From an uncultured Alphaproteobacteria bacterium (GTDB taxonomy: Bacteria; Pseudomonadota; Alphaproteobacteria; CAAHEQ01; UBA3637), in assembly GCA_947629595.1 (NCBI GenBank), contig CANREI010000076.1:1-5778 (forward strand): a stretch of 5,778 nucleotides of DNA, read 5' to 3'. A program made the position numbers and the translations under genes. Below, piece by piece: positions 5,158-5,778 of the stretch (within the stretch, counting starts at the first letter, position 1; each line of letters begins with the position of its first letter). The notes below the pieces were generated by a model. That model ran no database searches. It saw only the letters and a program-made list of their open reading frames with translations, and was not told the origin of the DNA.

Positions 5158-5778
5158 ATGAATTATTATATCAGTTTATATGCCATTCCTCTCTTGGTTG
5201 CTTATATTGATGTTTATCGATATTTTCTCGGAGTTGAAAAAGAATTAAAACAAAATCTTGTTGTGTTTAAAATGATTTTTCTGCCGCTTATGATTATTTC
5301 TGTCGGACTTTATATCGCAGCGGATTTTTATCGGATTTTCGATTTTCGCCGTTTATTTTATTTCAGCACATTCACCGAGTGTGTTATGCAGCTGTTTCCC
5401 GCATTTATTGTGTTATCTTTTATTGAAGACGGCTATTTATCATATCAATACAAATCTTATCAGGGTATTTTTAAGTCATTTTCCAAAACGGAACGATTTT
5501 TTGTTTTTTTGGTTGCCCTTTCTTATATTCAAACGCTGTATTACTGGCTTAACTTGAATGAAGAAATCGTGTTTATACATTTAAGTCTCAGCCTGTTGAG
5601 TGTTTTTGTTTTCTTTTGGCGCCGTATTAAAAATAAAATATCGCAGGGGTTATTTTCATCGTCATATAAATCGATTAAAAGCTTTATCGGGGCATTTTGT
5701 TTATGGATTATCAGAAATATCTTTTATTATTTAACATTACTTTGTCTGCTTTGGTTGATAGCGAGTCTTTTTTTGAAT
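5158..5778 (+). CDS. polytopic membrane protein, partial, paralog of the gene at 4167
   Basis: The reading frame is open for 207 codons and runs off the right edge, so the C-terminus is missing. TAAGG (5146-5150) lies 7 nt before ATG 5158. Membrane segments lie at about 4-16, 35-54, 74-88, 114-130, 137-153 and 176-204. AYIDVYRYFLGVEKELKQN (15-33) is identical to the paralog, and SFIEDGYLSYQ (87-97) with IFKSFSKTE (104-112) is nearly so. VFFWR (151-155) and FYYLT (189-193) align with VFFWK and FYYTT. The segments between these, including residues 34-86, are clearly diverged. Given the paralog's 228 residues, the end should lie within a few tens of codons past the window. The family is not recognised. 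Confidence 0.85.
   Translation, partial: MNYYISLYAIPLLVAYIDVYRYFLGVEKELKQNLVVFKMIFLPLMIISVGLYIAADFYRIFDFRRLFYFSTFTECVMQLFPAFIVLSFIEDGYLSYQYKSYQGIFKSFSKTERFFVFLVALSYIQTLYYWLNLNEEIVFIHLSLSLLSVFVFFWRRIKNKISQGLFSSSYKSIKSFIGAFCLWIIRNIFYYLTLLCLLWLIASLFLN
5176..5255 (+). repeat. duplicated block 1, copy 2 (partner 4194-4273)
   Basis: This is the second copy of the 80-nt block, five mismatches from the first by hand count. It begins near codon 7 and ends just where the two proteins start to diverge. Confidence 0.9.
5416..5501 (+). repeat. duplicated block 2, copy 2 (partner 4431-4516)
   Basis: This is the second copy of the 86-nt block, ten mismatches from the first by hand count, four of them clustered at the codons that change GRL to GYL. 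Flanking sequence diverges quickly on both sides. Confidence 0.85.

Overview
The window looks like a piece of an AT-rich alphaproteobacterial chromosome. The main taxonomic clue is the first gene, which matches the small DUF3126 family, known essentially only from Alphaproteobacteria. Three adjacent ankyrin-repeat genes and low-GC coding suggest a host-associated lineage, for example gut-dwelling RF32-like, Holosporales or Rickettsiales-like bacteria. The lineage is inferred; nothing in the window fixes it. There are no tRNA, rRNA, CRISPR or transposase sequences.

Left part (1-1350, + strand): a two-gene operon encodes the DUF3126-like protein (62-283) and, 15 nt later, an unrecognised soluble, helical protein with a very basic C-terminus (299-1138). 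Beyond it lies a T-run behind a weak hairpin, and then a stretch that reads like the decayed 3' end of a lost gene (about 1158-1348).

Middle part (1337-3963, - strand): three ankyrin-repeat genes form one operon read from right to left (3198-3902, 2271-3185, 1337-2248), with 12 and 22 nt gaps. A near-consensus sigma-70 promoter (TTGACA, 17 nt, TATATT) lies just upstream of the first gene. The last two proteins share their architecture: an ankyrin array, a variable low-complexity K/Q/T/E-rich tail, and a conserved extreme C-terminal motif ISQxxRDxxDRL[FW]x. None has a visible signal peptide. The motif is the best candidate here for a new secretion, sorting or docking signal.

Right part (4088-5778, + strand): two paralogous polytopic membrane proteins of unrecognised family (4167-4853, and 5158 to past the window end) flank a 63-residue membrane peptide (4871-5062). 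The two large genes keep two nearly identical DNA blocks while their other segments have diverged. Each is preceded by a terminator-like hairpin that overlaps the -35 region of a good sigma-70 promoter, so the region looks like a repeating cassette of hairpin/promoter, large membrane gene and (in the one complete copy) small ORF. No function can be assigned to these membrane genes from sequence alone.
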